Source: Geothrix sp.
GTDB taxonomy: Bacteria; Acidobacteriota; Holophagae; Holophagales; Holophagaceae
Assembly (NCBI RefSeq): GCF_030219325.1
Contig: NZ_CP126625.1
Span: 3,646,857-3,710,856, forward strand
Direction of reading: 5' to 3'
DNA length: 64,000 bases
Position numbers and translations under genes: made by a program. Shown in pieces: positions 16,922 through 25,449 of this stretch. The notes below the pieces were generated by a model. That model was not told the DNA's origin. It did not search any database and saw only the letters and a list, made by a program, of their open reading frames with translations. Numbering within the stretch: the stretch's first letter is position 1; every line of letters starts with the position of its first letter.

Positions 16922-18064
16922 ATGTCCATGCGCCGTCTCCCTTTTCCCTTTTCGTTCTGCGTGGCGTTGGCGGCAGTGTCCGTCTTCGCGCTCAAGGTGC
17001 CCGGGGCGGGCTTCTGGGGCCCCGTGCTCATGCTGGGCGGCCTCGTCTTCCTGCATGAGGGCGGCCACTTCCTGGCCGCCAAGTACATGGGCATGCCCGT
17101 GGAGGTCTTCTCCCTGGGCTTCGGCCCCCGCCTCCTGGGCTTCAAGTGGCGGGAGACCGACGTGCGCCTCTCGGCCCTGCCCCTGGGCGGCTACGTGAAG
17201 CTGGCCGGCTTCAACCCCGAGGAGCCCGGCGCCGACGATCCCTACGGCTTCCTCAAGCAGCCCTACGGCAAGCGGATGCTCTTCTACAGCGGCGGCATCC
17301 TCGCCAACCTGGCCACCACCCTGGTGCTCTTCACCTTCGTGGGGGCCGACCAGGCCCGGGTCACCAAGCGCCAGGAATCCTGGACGGTCATCGAGGTCGT
17401 GTCCGGCGGTGCCGCCGACCAGGGCGGCTTGAAGGTCGGCGACGAGCTGCGCGGCATCGGCGACCTGCATTTCCCCGGCGCCGAGTGGGATGCGGCGGTG
17501 GCCGTCATCCAGGCCCATGCCGGCCAGCCCCTGCCCTTCCACCTGACCCGGGAGGGCAAGCCCCTGGAGCTGGCCCTCGTCCCCCGCCTCGACGGCGGGA
17601 AGGGCCGCCTGGGCTTCATGCCCCTGCCCCTGCCCATGCCCCTGGAGCGCCGTGCCTACCGGGCCGGCGACTTCCTGGAGGGCGGCGGCTACGCCCTGAG
17701 CACCTCCTGGCGCCTCAGCGGCCAGGTCTTCGGCTTCCTGAAGAAGCTCGTCACCTTCCAGGCCCGAAGCGCCGAGGTGGCCGGCCCCATCGGCATCATC
17801 CGCCAGGGCAGCCGGGCCGCCAAGGCCTCCCTCATGGACTTCCTCTTCATGTGCGGCGCCATCAGCCTGCAGCTGGCCCTGCTCAATGCGCTGCCCATCC
17901 CCGCCCTGGACGGCGGCCACATGGCCCTTCTCACCTTCGAGAAGCTGCGCCGCAAGGACCTCACCATCGAGCTCAAGGAGAAGATCCTCACCGGCGGCTT
18001 CCTCCTGCTGGCCTCCCTCATGGCCCTGGTGATCGTCCTGGACCTGCTGAAGCTCCGGAAGTAG
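16922..18064 (+). CDS. rseP: Site-2 zinc metalloprotease RseP
   Basis: A 380-residue membrane-embedded M50 protease that cuts transmembrane anti-sigma factors or remnant signal peptides within the bilayer. The zinc motif HEGGH (about residues 43-47, preceded by VFLHEGG) lies in the first helices. A PDZ domain occupies roughly 155-235, and the second zinc-ligand motif ALDGGHMALL lies in a C-terminal helix after NALPIPALDGG. ATG at 16922 and ATG at 16928 are both possible starts. It closes the uppS-cdsA-dxr-rseP run, 9 bp after dxr. No bamA follows; a kinase gene converges from the other strand 7 bp away. Confidence 0.93.
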   Translation: MSMRRLPFPFSFCVALAAVSVFALKVPGAGFWGPVLMLGGLVFLHEGGHFLAAKYMGMPVEVFSLGFGPRLLGFKWRETDVRLSALPLGGYVKLAGFNPEEPGADDPYGFLKQPYGKRMLFYSGGILANLATTLVLFTFVGADQARVTKRQESWTVIEVVSGGAADQGGLKVGDELRGIGDLHFPGAEWDAAVAVIQAHAGQPLPFHLTREGKPLELALVPRLDGGKGRLGFMPLPLPMPLERRAYRAGDFLEGGGYALSTSWRLSGQVFGFLKKLVTFQARSAEVAGPIGIIRQGSRAAKASLMDFLFMCGAISLQLALLNALPIPALDGGHMALLTFEKLRRKDLTIELKEKILTGGFLLLASLMALVIVLDLLKLRK

Positions 18065-18071
18065 GCCGCCC

Positions 18072-19430
18072 TCAGGCCCTCGGGAAATAGACCCGGAAGG
18101 TGGCACCCTTCCCGGGCTCGCTCTCCACCTGGATGGCCCCGTGGTTCTGCTTCACGATGCCGTGCACCGTGGCGAGGCCCAGCCCCGTCCCCCGGCCGGC
18201 GGGCTTGGTGGTGAAGAAGGGCTCGAAGATCCGCTCCACCAGCTCCGGCGCCAGGCCGCAGCCGCTGTCCGCGACGCTCAGGCAGACATGGTCCCCCGGT
18301 TGGATCCCCGGCAGGATGGCGCAGTCGGCGTCGTCCAGGGTGCGGTTGGCCGTGGCCACCTCGATGCGCCCCCGGCCCGCGATGGCATCCCGGGCGTTCA
18401 CCACGAGATTGGTCAGCACCTGGTCCAGCTGGGTGGGGTCCATCCGGACCTCCCAGAGGGAGGGCGCCACGGTCCACACCAGCCGGATCTCGGGACCCAC
18501 CAGCCGCCCCAGCACCCCCTGCATGCCCGCCACGGAGAGGTTCAGGTCCAGCAGGCAGGGCTCCACCGGCTGCCGGCGTGCGAAGGCCAGGAGCTGGCGG
18601 GTGAGGTTCGCCGAGTGGCGGGAGGCCCGCTGGATCTCCTCCAGGTACTTCCGCTCCGGCTGGACCTGGGGCATCTGGTAGAGGGCCAGGTCGGCGTTGG
18701 CCAGGATGACGCCCAGCATGTTGTTGTAGTCGTGGGCGACGCTGCCCGCGAAGCGGCCCACCAACTCCATCTTCTGGGCCTGCTGCAGCTGGGCCTCGAG
18801 GCGGGCCTGCTCGGCGACCATGCGGTGGTGCTCGGTGATGTCCCGGCCGATGCCAAGTACGCCGGTGAGCCGGCCCTCCGCGTCGTACATGGGCGTCTTG
18901 AGGGTCTCCAGCAGGATCTCCTGGCCGGTCTCCGCCAGGGTGACCCACTCCTCGTTCACTCGCGTCTCCCCCGCGGCGATGACGTCCCGGTCCTTCTGGC
19001 GGAAGAAGTCGGCCAGCTCCCGGGAGACGAAGTCATGGTCCGTCTTGCCGAGGATGTCGGCCTCCTTCGCCCCGAAGAAGCGCTCGAAGGCCCGGTTGCA
19101 GCCCAGGTACACGCCCTCGGGGTCCTTCAGCCAGACCAGGTCGGGGATGGCGCGGAGCAGGGACTGGAGCCGGGCCTCGCGGCTGGCCACCTTGTCCACC
19201 AGGCGCCGGACCATGACGAAGAGCATGATCGCGGTCACGGCCACGAAGAACCAGCCCTTCAGGATGCTCACCAGGGTCATGGTGGCCGGGTCCTGGATCA
19301 GGGCCTCCACCACGCGGTCCGACAGGAGGATCCATAGCCCGGAGAACCCGGCATAGAGGAGCACCACCCGGAACGCCCCGGCGGTGCTGGAGGCGCCGCC
19401 CTTCGAATGGATCTGGATCGGTTCGGACAT
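18072..19430 (-). CDS. PAS-domain sensor histidine kinase
   Basis: A 452-residue sensor kinase. Two membrane segments (about 20-37 and 53-74) flank only a short periplasmic loop. A PAS domain (about 85-200) opens with SREARLQSLLRAIPDLVWLKD. The HisKA region has His233 in GSVAHDYNNMLGVI, and the ATPase domain has an N box (LTNLVVNARDAI), DSGCGLAP and GRGTGLGLATVHG. The HDYNN form is typical of NtrB-like hybrid kinases, but no receiver follows. The ATG on the complement of 19428-19430 is preferred: AGGAG lies upstream and the longer frame reads as non-coding Cys/Arg-rich sequence. It lies 55 bp downstream of the LytTR regulator gene on the same strand. Confidence 0.88.
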   Translation of the reverse strand: MSEPIQIHSKGGASSTAGAFRVVLLYAGFSGLWILLSDRVVEALIQDPATMTLVSILKGWFFVAVTAIMLFVMVRRLVDKVASREARLQSLLRAIPDLVWLKDPEGVYLGCNRAFERFFGAKEADILGKTDHDFVSRELADFFRQKDRDVIAAGETRVNEEWVTLAETGQEILLETLKTPMYDAEGRLTGVLGIGRDITEHHRMVAEQARLEAQLQQAQKMELVGRFAGSVAHDYNNMLGVILANADLALYQMPQVQPERKYLEEIQRASRHSANLTRQLLAFARRQPVEPCLLDLNLSVAGMQGVLGRLVGPEIRLVWTVAPSLWEVRMDPTQLDQVLTNLVVNARDAIAGRGRIEVATANRTLDDADCAILPGIQPGDHVCLSVADSGCGLAPELVERIFEPFFTTKPAGRGTGLGLATVHGIVKQNHGAIQVESEPGKGATFRVYFPRA

Positions 19431-19485
19431 GGGGCGCGCGGCTCCTGCGAAGATCCTACGCCCCATGGCGTGCCTTAAGGCACCC

Positions 19486-20211
19486 TCAGAGCCCCAGCAG
19501 CTCCTTGATCCTGGGCGTGACGCTGCGGCTGACCTCCAGGTCCAGCCCCTCCGCCACCCGCACCGAGGCCCGGCCGCCCTCCAGGGGGCGCAGGCCCAGC
19601 ACGGCCTCGGGCCGCAGGAGCAGGTGCCGCTGGATGCGCAGCAGTCCCGCCCCGGGGAAGGCACCCTCCACCTCGGCCAGGGTGGTCCAGGAGGTGCGGT
19701 GGCGGCTGCCGCCAGCCCAGGCCCAGACCACCTCCTCCTCCACCTCGAAGTGGGTGGTGCGTTTCAGGTCCAGGAAGACATGACCCTCCCCGGCCTTCAC
19801 CGGGAAGCGCTGGGGGAGGGCCGCCGGGGCCTCGCCGCGCCGCAGGCCCCCCTCCCGCAGCCGGGCCAGGGTCTTGGCCAGCCGTTCGGCGGAGATGGGC
19901 TTCATGATGTAGTCCACGGCCGCGGCTTCGAAGGCCCGGACCGCGTGCTCCGAGTGGGCCGTGACGAAGACCACCGGCGGGCAGTGGCGGCAGTCCCCCA
20001 GCTCGGCGGCCACCTCGAGGCCCGTGGCCCCGGGCATCTGGATGTCCAGGAACAGCGCGTCCACCTCGCGGGGCTCCTGCAGCCAGGCCAGCACCGAGGG
20101 GCCGTCCGCCAGCTCCGCCCTCACGTCGCAGCCGGCCTCCCGCAGCAGCCGCGCCAGCCGCGCCCGCGCCAGGGGCTCATCATCGGCCAGGGCCACCCGC
20201 AGGCTCTTCAT
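19486..20211 (-). CDS. LytTR-family response regulator
   Basis: A 241-residue response regulator of the LytR/AlgR class. The receiver domain (1-120) has acidic residues at 10-11, phospho-acceptor Asp56 in ALFLDIQMPG, TAH and IMKPIS. A LytTR DNA-binding domain (about 138-241) follows, recognisable from the HRTSWTTLAEVEGAF and LLRIQRHLLLRPEAV segments. Its ATG overlaps the stop of the LytS-like kinase gene (4 bp), which marks a cognate pair. Targets are unknown. Confidence 0.92.
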   Translation of the reverse strand: MKSLRVALADDEPLARARLARLLREAGCDVRAELADGPSVLAWLQEPREVDALFLDIQMPGATGLEVAAELGDCRHCPPVVFVTAHSEHAVRAFEAAAVDYIMKPISAERLAKTLARLREGGLRRGEAPAALPQRFPVKAGEGHVFLDLKRTTHFEVEEEVVWAWAGGSRHRTSWTTLAEVEGAFPGAGLLRIQRHLLLRPEAVLGLRPLEGGRASVRVAEGLDLEVSRSVTPRIKELLGL

Positions 20212-21311
20212 CGGCGCATCTCCAGGCTGGGCAGTTCGACGGTCGCCACCGTGCGGGGGCCCTCACTGCGCAGGTGGAGGGCGGCGCCCGCACCGTAGGC
20301 CAGGCGCAGCCTCGCCTCCAGGTTCGACAGGCCCACACCCGCTCCCGGCACCAGGCCCAGGGCGCGGCCCGTATTCGAGACCCGCAGGACCAGTCCCCCG
20401 TTGTGGCGGCGCATGGAGATCTCCAGCGTGCCGCCCTCGGGATGGGGGGCGATGCCGTGCTTCAGGGCGTTCTCCACCAGGGGCTGGATGAGGAAGGGCG
20501 GGGCCTCAGCCTGGTCGAGCCCCGCGTCCCAGTCCCATTGCACCCGCAGCCGCTCCCCGAGCCGCAGCCCCTCCACGGCCAGGAAACGCTGCACCAGGGC
20601 CCGCTCCTCGGCCAGGGGGGCCCGGGCCCGGTCGCCGTGGCGCAGCAGGGCCCGGTACAGCTCGGACAGGTCGAGGATGCCCTGCTCGGCGGCCCCCGGA
20701 TCCTGGCGCACCAGCTCGGCCAGGCCGTTGAGGGAATTGAACAGGACATGGGGGCTCAGCTGGCCGCGCAGGAGCACCCACTGGGCCTCCTCCAGCCGGG
20801 TTTCGGCGGCGGCCTTCTCCTCCTCCGAGATGACCGAGAAGGAGATGATCGCGCCCAGGATGGTCATCATGGGCCCGCCCACCAGGAGGTTGAGGCCCAG
20901 GACGGATTGGAAACTCACCTTGTGACCCTGGGCCATGCCCAGGGCCTCGGCCTTCAGGCTGGCGTTGCGCACCAGGAACCAGCTGATGGCCACCAGCAGG
21001 AAGATCACCAGGGCGTTGAAGACGAGCGCCTGGAGCAGGCCGCGCCCGAAGGCCGGGCGGGACCGGTCGTCGCCGCTCCAGCGCCAGGGCAGGGGCGCCA
21101 GGAAGCCGTAGGAAAAGGACACCAGGAAGGGCATGAGCAGGGCGTTCGCCAGAGCCCCCGGCTGGCGCATCTGCACGGCGGCCGGCACCACCAGGAACTG
21201 CAGGGCCGTGAAGAGGGCGGCGAAGATCAGCACGATGGCCCAGGGCGTCCGCTTCCGCAGGCGCGCCCGGAAGTGCTGCTGGAGGGCACCGATTCGCATG
21301 GTCTCCAGCAT
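20208..21311 (-). CDS. LytS-type sensor histidine kinase
   Basis: A 367-residue membrane kinase of the HPK7/LytS class. Four hydrophobic helices in the first 170 residues carry the signal input. The His_kinase domain contains the phospho-acceptor motif QLSPHVLFNSLNGLAELV, and a HATPase_c domain has IQPLVENALKHGIAP and GVGLSNLEARLRL. ATGs at 21311 and 21299 are both possible starts, and the longer open frame upstream is unlikely to be coding. Its 3' end overlaps the LytTR regulator gene, so both act as one two-component system. Confidence 0.88.
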   Translation of the reverse strand: MLETMRIGALQQHFRARLRKRTPWAIVLIFAALFTALQFLVVPAAVQMRQPGALANALLMPFLVSFSYGFLAPLPWRWSGDDRSRPAFGRGLLQALVFNALVIFLLVAISWFLVRNASLKAEALGMAQGHKVSFQSVLGLNLLVGGPMMTILGAIISFSVISEEEKAAAETRLEEAQWVLLRGQLSPHVLFNSLNGLAELVRQDPGAAEQGILDLSELYRALLRHGDRARAPLAEERALVQRFLAVEGLRLGERLRVQWDWDAGLDQAEAPPFLIQPLVENALKHGIAPHPEGGTLEISMRRHNGGLVLRVSNTGRALGLVPGAGVGLSNLEARLRLAYGAGAALHLRSEGPRTVATVELPSLEMRR

Positions 21312-21446
21312 GCCCGAGGCTTGGCCTTCCGGGGCGGGGGTCGCCGGACGGCCCCTCCGGACCGCCCATCCGGCGGGCCGGACCGGTGGTCCGCCCTGGA
21401 ACGGCGGAGCCGCCGCCGGCACCCAAGGAAGCGCCCCGGAGTCCCC

Positions 21447-21983
21447 ATGCGCCCCGTTCTCTCCCTCGCCCTGCTCAGCGTCCTCTCTCTGCCCGCCGCC
21501 GAAAGGAAGGCCCCCATGTCCCTGCACGACATCTCCCTCAACACCCTGGACGGCAAGCCCCAGTCCCTGGCCGCCTACAAGGGCAAGGTCGTCCTCGCCG
21601 TGAACGTGGCCAGCGAGTGCGGCTACACCCCCCAGTACGCCGGGCTGCAGAAGCTCTACCTGGAGCAGAAGGAGCGCGGCCTGGTGGTGCTGGGCTTCCC
21701 CTGCAACCAGTTCGGCGGGCAGGAGCCAGGCAGCGCCGCCCAGATCGAAAGCTTCTGCCAGAAGAACTACGGCGTGACCTTCCCACTCTTCGAGAAGCTC
21801 GAGGTGAAGGGCGCGAACCAAGCGCCCCTCTACCAGTTCCTCACCGCCAAACACGGCGAGCCCGCCTGGAACTTCCACAAGTACCTGGTGGGAAAGGACG
21901 GCCAGGTGATCCAGGCCTTCAGCAGCAAGGTGGCCCCGGACAGCGCCGAGCTGAAGGCCGCCATCGAGGCCGCGCTCAAGTAG
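21447..21983 (+). CDS. Glutathione peroxidase, exported
   Basis: A 178-residue thiol peroxidase reducing hydrogen peroxide and lipid hydroperoxides. An N-terminal signal peptide (MRPVLSLALLSVLSLPAAE) indicates a periplasmic location. The active site has Cys in NVASECGYTPQY, Gln in FPCNQFGGQEPG and Trp/Asn in WNFHKYLV. It is the Cys form, with no UGA codon. Bacterial enzymes of this type often use thioredoxin rather than glutathione. It is divergent from the LytS-like kinase gene (135-bp gap). AAGGAA lies upstream of the ATG at 21447. Confidence 0.92.
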   Translation: MRPVLSLALLSVLSLPAAERKAPMSLHDISLNTLDGKPQSLAAYKGKVVLAVNVASECGYTPQYAGLQKLYLEQKERGLVVLGFPCNQFGGQEPGSAAQIESFCQKNYGVTFPLFEKLEVKGANQAPLYQFLTAKHGEPAWNFHKYLVGKDGQVIQAFSSKVAPDSAELKAAIEAALK

Positions 21984-22018
21984 CCTTCCCGAGCGGGTCG
22001 TACCGCTACCATGACGCC

Positions 22019-22633
22019 ATGCGCGATCCGGAAGCCCTGCGGGACCAGCACAAGCGGCGCCTGGCCTGGATGCCCTGGCTCTACTTCGCGCTCAAGGCCC
22101 GGCACCGCGCCTGGGCCGAACCCTGGCAGGCCGAGGTGCAGGCGCGGCTCCTGGCCCAGGAGACCGTCCAGCTCGGGGCGGGCTGCTTCATCGCGCCCGA
22201 TGCGGCCATCTTCGGCGAGCCGGGGCGGGCCGTGGTGATCGGTGACCGCTGCGCCATCGCCGCGCAGGCCTTCCTGCACGGACCGATCCTGTTGGGGAAC
22301 GACGTGAGTGTGAACGCCGGGGCCCGGCTGGACGGCGGCCGCAAGGGCCTCGCCGTCGGCGACGGCACCCGCATCGCCAGCGGCGCGGCCATCTATGCCT
22401 TCGACCACGGCCTGAAGCCCGACCGCGACATCAAGGACCAGCCGGTGCGCTCCCGCGGCATCCGGCTTGGCCGGGATGTCTGGATCGGCGCCAACGCCGG
22501 CATCACGGACGGCGTCAGCATCGGCGACCACGCGGTGGTGGCCATGGGCGCCGTGGTGACGAAGGACGTGCCGGACTGGGCCATCGTGGCCGGCGTGCCC
22601 GCGGTGATGGTGGGCGACCGGCGGGAGCGTTAA
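22019..22633 (+). CDS. Hexapeptide-repeat acyltransferase (left-handed beta-helix)
   Basis: A 204-residue transferase of the LbH/WcaF/maltose-acetyltransferase superfamily. It has repeated hexapeptide turns such as AVVIGDRCAIAAQAFLHG, ILLGNDVSVNAG, IRLGRDVWIGANAGI and VSIGDHAVVAMGAVVTKDV. The catalytic His is probably in IYAFDHGLKPD. The C-terminal WAIVAGVPAVMVGDR is typical of acetyltransferases acting on sugars. The ATG at 22019 begins a polar helix before the beta-helix; the frame is open upstream through the glutathione peroxidase gene but that is a shadow. The acceptor is unknown. Confidence 0.85.
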   Translation: MRDPEALRDQHKRRLAWMPWLYFALKARHRAWAEPWQAEVQARLLAQETVQLGAGCFIAPDAAIFGEPGRAVVIGDRCAIAAQAFLHGPILLGNDVSVNAGARLDGGRKGLAVGDGTRIASGAAIYAFDHGLKPDRDIKDQPVRSRGIRLGRDVWIGANAGITDGVSIGDHAVVAMGAVVTKDVPDWAIVAGVPAVMVGDRRER

Positions 22634-22807
22634 GCGACTTGAGGGCGCCTCTTGCCACAGGGTGGCGCCGCTGCGTTGCAGTTCGCGTCCGCTCCCGTTT
22701 GGCCGACGATCCAAATTGCTGTTTTCGTTGATGTTTTAACCTTGGCACGGCTCGTGAAATCCAAGGTGCATGGGGCCAGCACCCTCCCGCCCCATGTAGG
22801 AGGTCCC

Positions 22808-23107
22808 ATGCGAAGCCTGGTCCTGCTTGCCCTCGCGGTCCTTGCGACCCTGCCCCTTTCCGCCCACGAGCACGGGCGTGGCCCCCGCCGGGTCGTGGTG
22901 GTCGAGCGCCCCTATTGCGCGCCCTATCCCCGCTGGGAGGCCCGGCACTGGGACGACCGGCGCTGGGAGGATCGGGACGAGCGCTGGGAGCGCCGCCGCG
23001 CCTACGGTCGCTACGACTGCGACGACGACCGCATCGTGCTCGGCCTGCCCCTGCCCAGGCCCCTGCTGCCCCCGCTTCGCGGCCAGGTGGTCATCCGCCT
23101 CCGCTAA
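22808..23107 (+). CDS. Small secreted protein, Arg/Asp/Trp-rich
   Basis: A 99-residue protein with a clear signal peptide (MRSLVLLALAVLATLPLSA, cleaved before HEHG). The short mature part contains an RRVVVVERPYC segment, then a run of Trp-Asp-Arg repeats (about residues 44-68), two Cys residues and a C-terminal PLPRPLLPPLRGQVVIRLR. A GGAGGT Shine-Dalgarno sequence lies 4 bases before the ATG. Similar small basic, aromatic periplasmic proteins occur widely without known function. The 174-bp upstream region is relatively AT-rich around 22710-22740 and may contain the promoter. Confidence 0.7.
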   Translation: MRSLVLLALAVLATLPLSAHEHGRGPRRVVVVERPYCAPYPRWEARHWDDRRWEDRDERWERRRAYGRYDCDDDRIVLGLPLPRPLLPPLRGQVVIRLR

Positions 23108-23196
23108 GAGTGCCCTTCGACAGTCCCTGTCCAACCCCTGGCTGGACACTGGATCGAGGCCAGGCTGCCGGACCCACGAATTTTTCGCCTCGGGCC

Positions 23197-23225
23197 TTGA
23201 CAAAGGCGAATTAAAAACGAATACT
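23197..23225 (+). promoter_or_regulatory. Sigma-70-type promoter
   Basis: A perfect -35 TTGACA (23197-23202), a 17-bp spacer that is AT-rich for this genome, and -10 AATACT (23220-23225, 4 of 6 matches). It lies 26 bp upstream of the 66-residue ORF start. Confidence 0.7.
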
Positions 23226-23251
23226 GGGTAAACGGGACAGATGGAGCCCCC

Positions 23252-23452
23252 ATGCGGACCCCTTCACGCAGATTTGGTTACAAGTTCAGCGGCTACTTCA
23301 TGGAATACGGCCCCATCGAGGCCGAGAGCCTGGATGCAGCCAAGGCCGAGATCCGGCAGCGCCTGAGCGTGACCCGCCTGCCCCTGGGGCTCCAGGTCTG
23401 GGACCTGGCCGAGCGCCCCCTCACCCGCTGGCGCGTGGACGCCGCCAGCTAG
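23252..23452 (+). CDS. Small conserved-looking protein of unknown function
   Basis: A 66-residue soluble protein with no signal peptide. A predicted beta-strand N-terminus (FGYKFSGYFMEYG) is followed by a helix (LDAAKAEIRQRL) and a further strand (LGLQVWDLAE). The arrangement of an aromatic strand, the phrase 'PIEAESLDAAKAEIR' and a late Trp is like small proteins that modify or cap another protein. A good promoter upstream and clean codon use argue that it is real. Family not recognised. Confidence 0.6.
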   Translation: MRTPSRRFGYKFSGYFMEYGPIEAESLDAAKAEIRQRLSVTRLPLGLQVWDLAERPLTRWRVDAAS

Positions 23453-23470
23453 AGGCCTGGGCCAGCCACC

Positions 23471-24406
23471 CTATTCCCCGTGGGCCTTCCACCAGGTCTT
23501 GCCTTCGGCCACGTCCTGGGCGATCTGGACTCTCAGCTCATCGACCGAACCGAACTTCACCTCGCCGCGGATGCGGTGCAGGAACCGCACGGTCAGACGG
23601 GTGCCGTAGAGGTCGCCATCAAAGCCGGGCAGGTGGGTCTCCACCGTGAGGCGGCGGCCCTCGAAGGTGGGCTTTTCGCCCACGTTCGTGAGCCCCAGGC
23701 GCACACCGCCCTGGTGGGGAAGGAGCACCTCGGTGACGTAGACGCCGAAGGCCGGCAGCTGCTCCTGCTCCCAGGCCAGGTTCGCCGTGGGGAAGCCCAG
23801 GTGGCGGCCGCGCCGGTCGCCCTCCACCACCACGCCGGTGAGGGCGTAGGGATGGCCCAGCAGGGCCGCCGCCGCCTCCGCGTCACCCGCGTCCAGAGCC
23901 TCGCGGATGCGCGTGCTGGACAGGCGGCCGCCATCCGGCGCCCGCAGGGCCAGGGTGCGCACCTCGCAGCCATGGGCCGCGCCCCAGGCCTCAAGGGTCT
24001 CCACGCTGCCGCTGCGGTCCCGGCCGAACTGGAAGGCGCGGCCCACGTGCAGCTCCACTGGCGCAAGGATGCCCTGGAGCCGATCCAGGAAGGCCTCGGG
24101 GCTCAGCTCGGAGAAGGCCCGGCTGAAGGGGATCACCCAGGCCAGGTCCATGCCCGCCGCCTCGAAGGCCGCCAGCCGCTGCTCGAGGGTCATGAGCAGC
24201 TTCGGCTTGCGCTCGGGCGCCACCACCAGGGTGGGGTGCGGGTCGAAGGTCACCACGGCGGCGCGCTGACCCAGCAGCCGGGCCCGGCCCGCCGCGATCT
24301 GCAGCAGTTCCCGGTGCCCCGCATGGACGCCATCGAAGGTGCCCAGGGTCACGACGAAGGGGCCCGAGGCCGGGGCGGTTTCCAGATCGTGGCGCCAGAC
24401 TTCCAT
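23471..24406 (-). CDS. ribF: Bifunctional riboflavin kinase / FAD synthetase
   Basis: A 311-residue cytosolic enzyme converting riboflavin to FMN and then FAD. The N-terminal nucleotidyltransferase domain (about 15-170) has TLGTFDGVHAGHRELL and the LSSTRIREAL motif. The C-terminal flavokinase domain (about 180-305) has RGRHLGFPTANLAW and LTNVGEKPTFEG, with the VETHLPGFDGDLYG segment. The start is the ATG on the complement of 24404-24406, overlapping the stop of terC by one base, so the two are translationally coupled. Confidence 0.95.
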   Translation of the reverse strand: MEVWRHDLETAPASGPFVVTLGTFDGVHAGHRELLQIAAGRARLLGQRAAVVTFDPHPTLVVAPERKPKLLMTLEQRLAAFEAAGMDLAWVIPFSRAFSELSPEAFLDRLQGILAPVELHVGRAFQFGRDRSGSVETLEAWGAAHGCEVRTLALRAPDGGRLSSTRIREALDAGDAEAAAALLGHPYALTGVVVEGDRRGRHLGFPTANLAWEQEQLPAFGVYVTEVLLPHQGGVRLGLTNVGEKPTFEGRRLTVETHLPGFDGDLYGTRLTVRFLHRIRGEVKFGSVDELRVQIAQDVAEGKTWWKAHGE

Positions 24407-25350
24407 CACTCCGCCCCGTCCTGCTCGGCGGGCCAGGCCAGGCTGGCCACGACGCTGCCCGCCAGCACCGCCGCGATGACCAGGAGGCTGATCTGCACCG
24501 GGATGTGCACCCACTGGGCGATGCACATCTTCACACCCACGAAGGCCAGCACCACGGCCAGCCCCGTCTTCAGCCGGTGGAAGCGGTCCATCATCTTGGC
24601 CAGCAGGAAGTAGAGGCTGCGCAGACCCAGGATCGCGAAGATGTTCGAGGTGTAGACCACGAAGGGATCGCGGCTCACGGCCAGCACCGCGGGGATGGAG
24701 TCCACGGCGAAGACCAGGTCCGTCACCTCGATGGTGATGAGCACCAGCAGCATGGGCGTGGCGAGGCGACGGCCCTCCCGCAGCACCCAGAAGCGCTCGT
24801 GGCCCCCGGTCTCGTCGTAGGGCACCAGGCGGCGGAAGGCCCGCACCAGCGGGTACTGCGTGGGATCCGAATCCTCCTCGGCCACCAGCAGCATCTTCAG
24901 CCCGGTGTAGACCAGGAAGCCGCCGAAGACATACATCATCCACTCGAAGCGGTTCAGCAGGGCCGTGCCCGCCAGGATCATCCCCGCCCGCATGATCAGC
25001 GCGCCCAGCACGCCCCAGAACAGCACCCGGTGCTGGTGGCGGAGGTCCACCTGGAAGCTGCGGAAGACCAGCACGAACACGAAGAGGTTGTCCACGCTGA
25101 GGGACTTCTCCAGCACGTAGCCCGTGAACCACTCCAGGCCCTTCTGCGTGCCCTCGGCCTGCCAGATGAGGCCGTTGAAGATCAGCGCCAGGGTGATCCA
25201 GACGGCGCTCCAGATGCCCGCCTCGCGCACGGAGGGGGCGTGGATCCGGCGGTTGAACACCCCCAGGTCCAGGGCCAGCATCAGGAACACGAAGGCGTGG
25301 AAGCCGACCCACGCCCACCAGGGCGCAGCTTGGAGCAGGGCGTCGACCAA
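24406..25350 (-). CDS. TerC-family integral membrane protein
   Basis: A 314-residue inner-membrane protein of the TerC/Alx family, recently linked to manganese export and to metal loading of secreted proteins. About seven to nine helices. Family acidic motifs in the membrane are visible: EKSLSVDNLFVFVLVF and ITIEVTDLVFAVDSIPAVLAVSRDPFVVYTSN (read as EVTDLVFAVDSIPA plus the DPF segment). It sits directly upstream of ribF. A hairpin terminator at 25404-25435 separates it from the preceding gene on this strand. Confidence 0.92.
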   Translation of the reverse strand: MVDALLQAAPWWAWVGFHAFVFLMLALDLGVFNRRIHAPSVREAGIWSAVWITLALIFNGLIWQAEGTQKGLEWFTGYVLEKSLSVDNLFVFVLVFRSFQVDLRHQHRVLFWGVLGALIMRAGMILAGTALLNRFEWMMYVFGGFLVYTGLKMLLVAEEDSDPTQYPLVRAFRRLVPYDETGGHERFWVLREGRRLATPMLLVLITIEVTDLVFAVDSIPAVLAVSRDPFVVYTSNIFAILGLRSLYFLLAKMMDRFHRLKTGLAVVLAFVGVKMCIAQWVHIPVQISLLVIAAVLAGSVVASLAWPAEQDGAE

Positions 25351-25403
25351 GGATCCTCCAGACTCCCCAGCTTACCTGGGTTGGCCAGGGGCCTGCCGGG
25401 TAC

Positions 25404-25435
25404 GACGGAAGGGGCCCCGCGGGGCCCCCTCCGTC
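25404..25435 (-). terminator. Hairpin terminator
   Basis: An inverted repeat GACGGA-A-GGGGCCCC with 2-base loop and GGGGCCCC-C-TCCGTC: a 14-bp stem with one mismatch, 15 bp after the stop of the small secreted-protein gene on the minus strand. There is no long U-run. Confidence 0.7.
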
Positions 25436-25449
25436 ACCTGGACACCGTC

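Noticed and set aside
14834-18106. A 1,090-codon frame opposite cdsA-dxr-rseP
   Set aside because: It is the complement of three confident genes and has the Gly/His/Ala-rich composition of a shadow frame.
19431-19664. N-terminal extension of the PAS kinase
   Set aside because: The extra 78 residues are Cys/Arg/Trp-rich and look non-coding. The ATG at 19430 has a Shine-Dalgarno sequence and precedes a normal membrane domain.
21447-21983. Possible selenocysteine glutathione peroxidase
   Set aside because: The active-site position is a Cys codon and no in-frame TGA is present.
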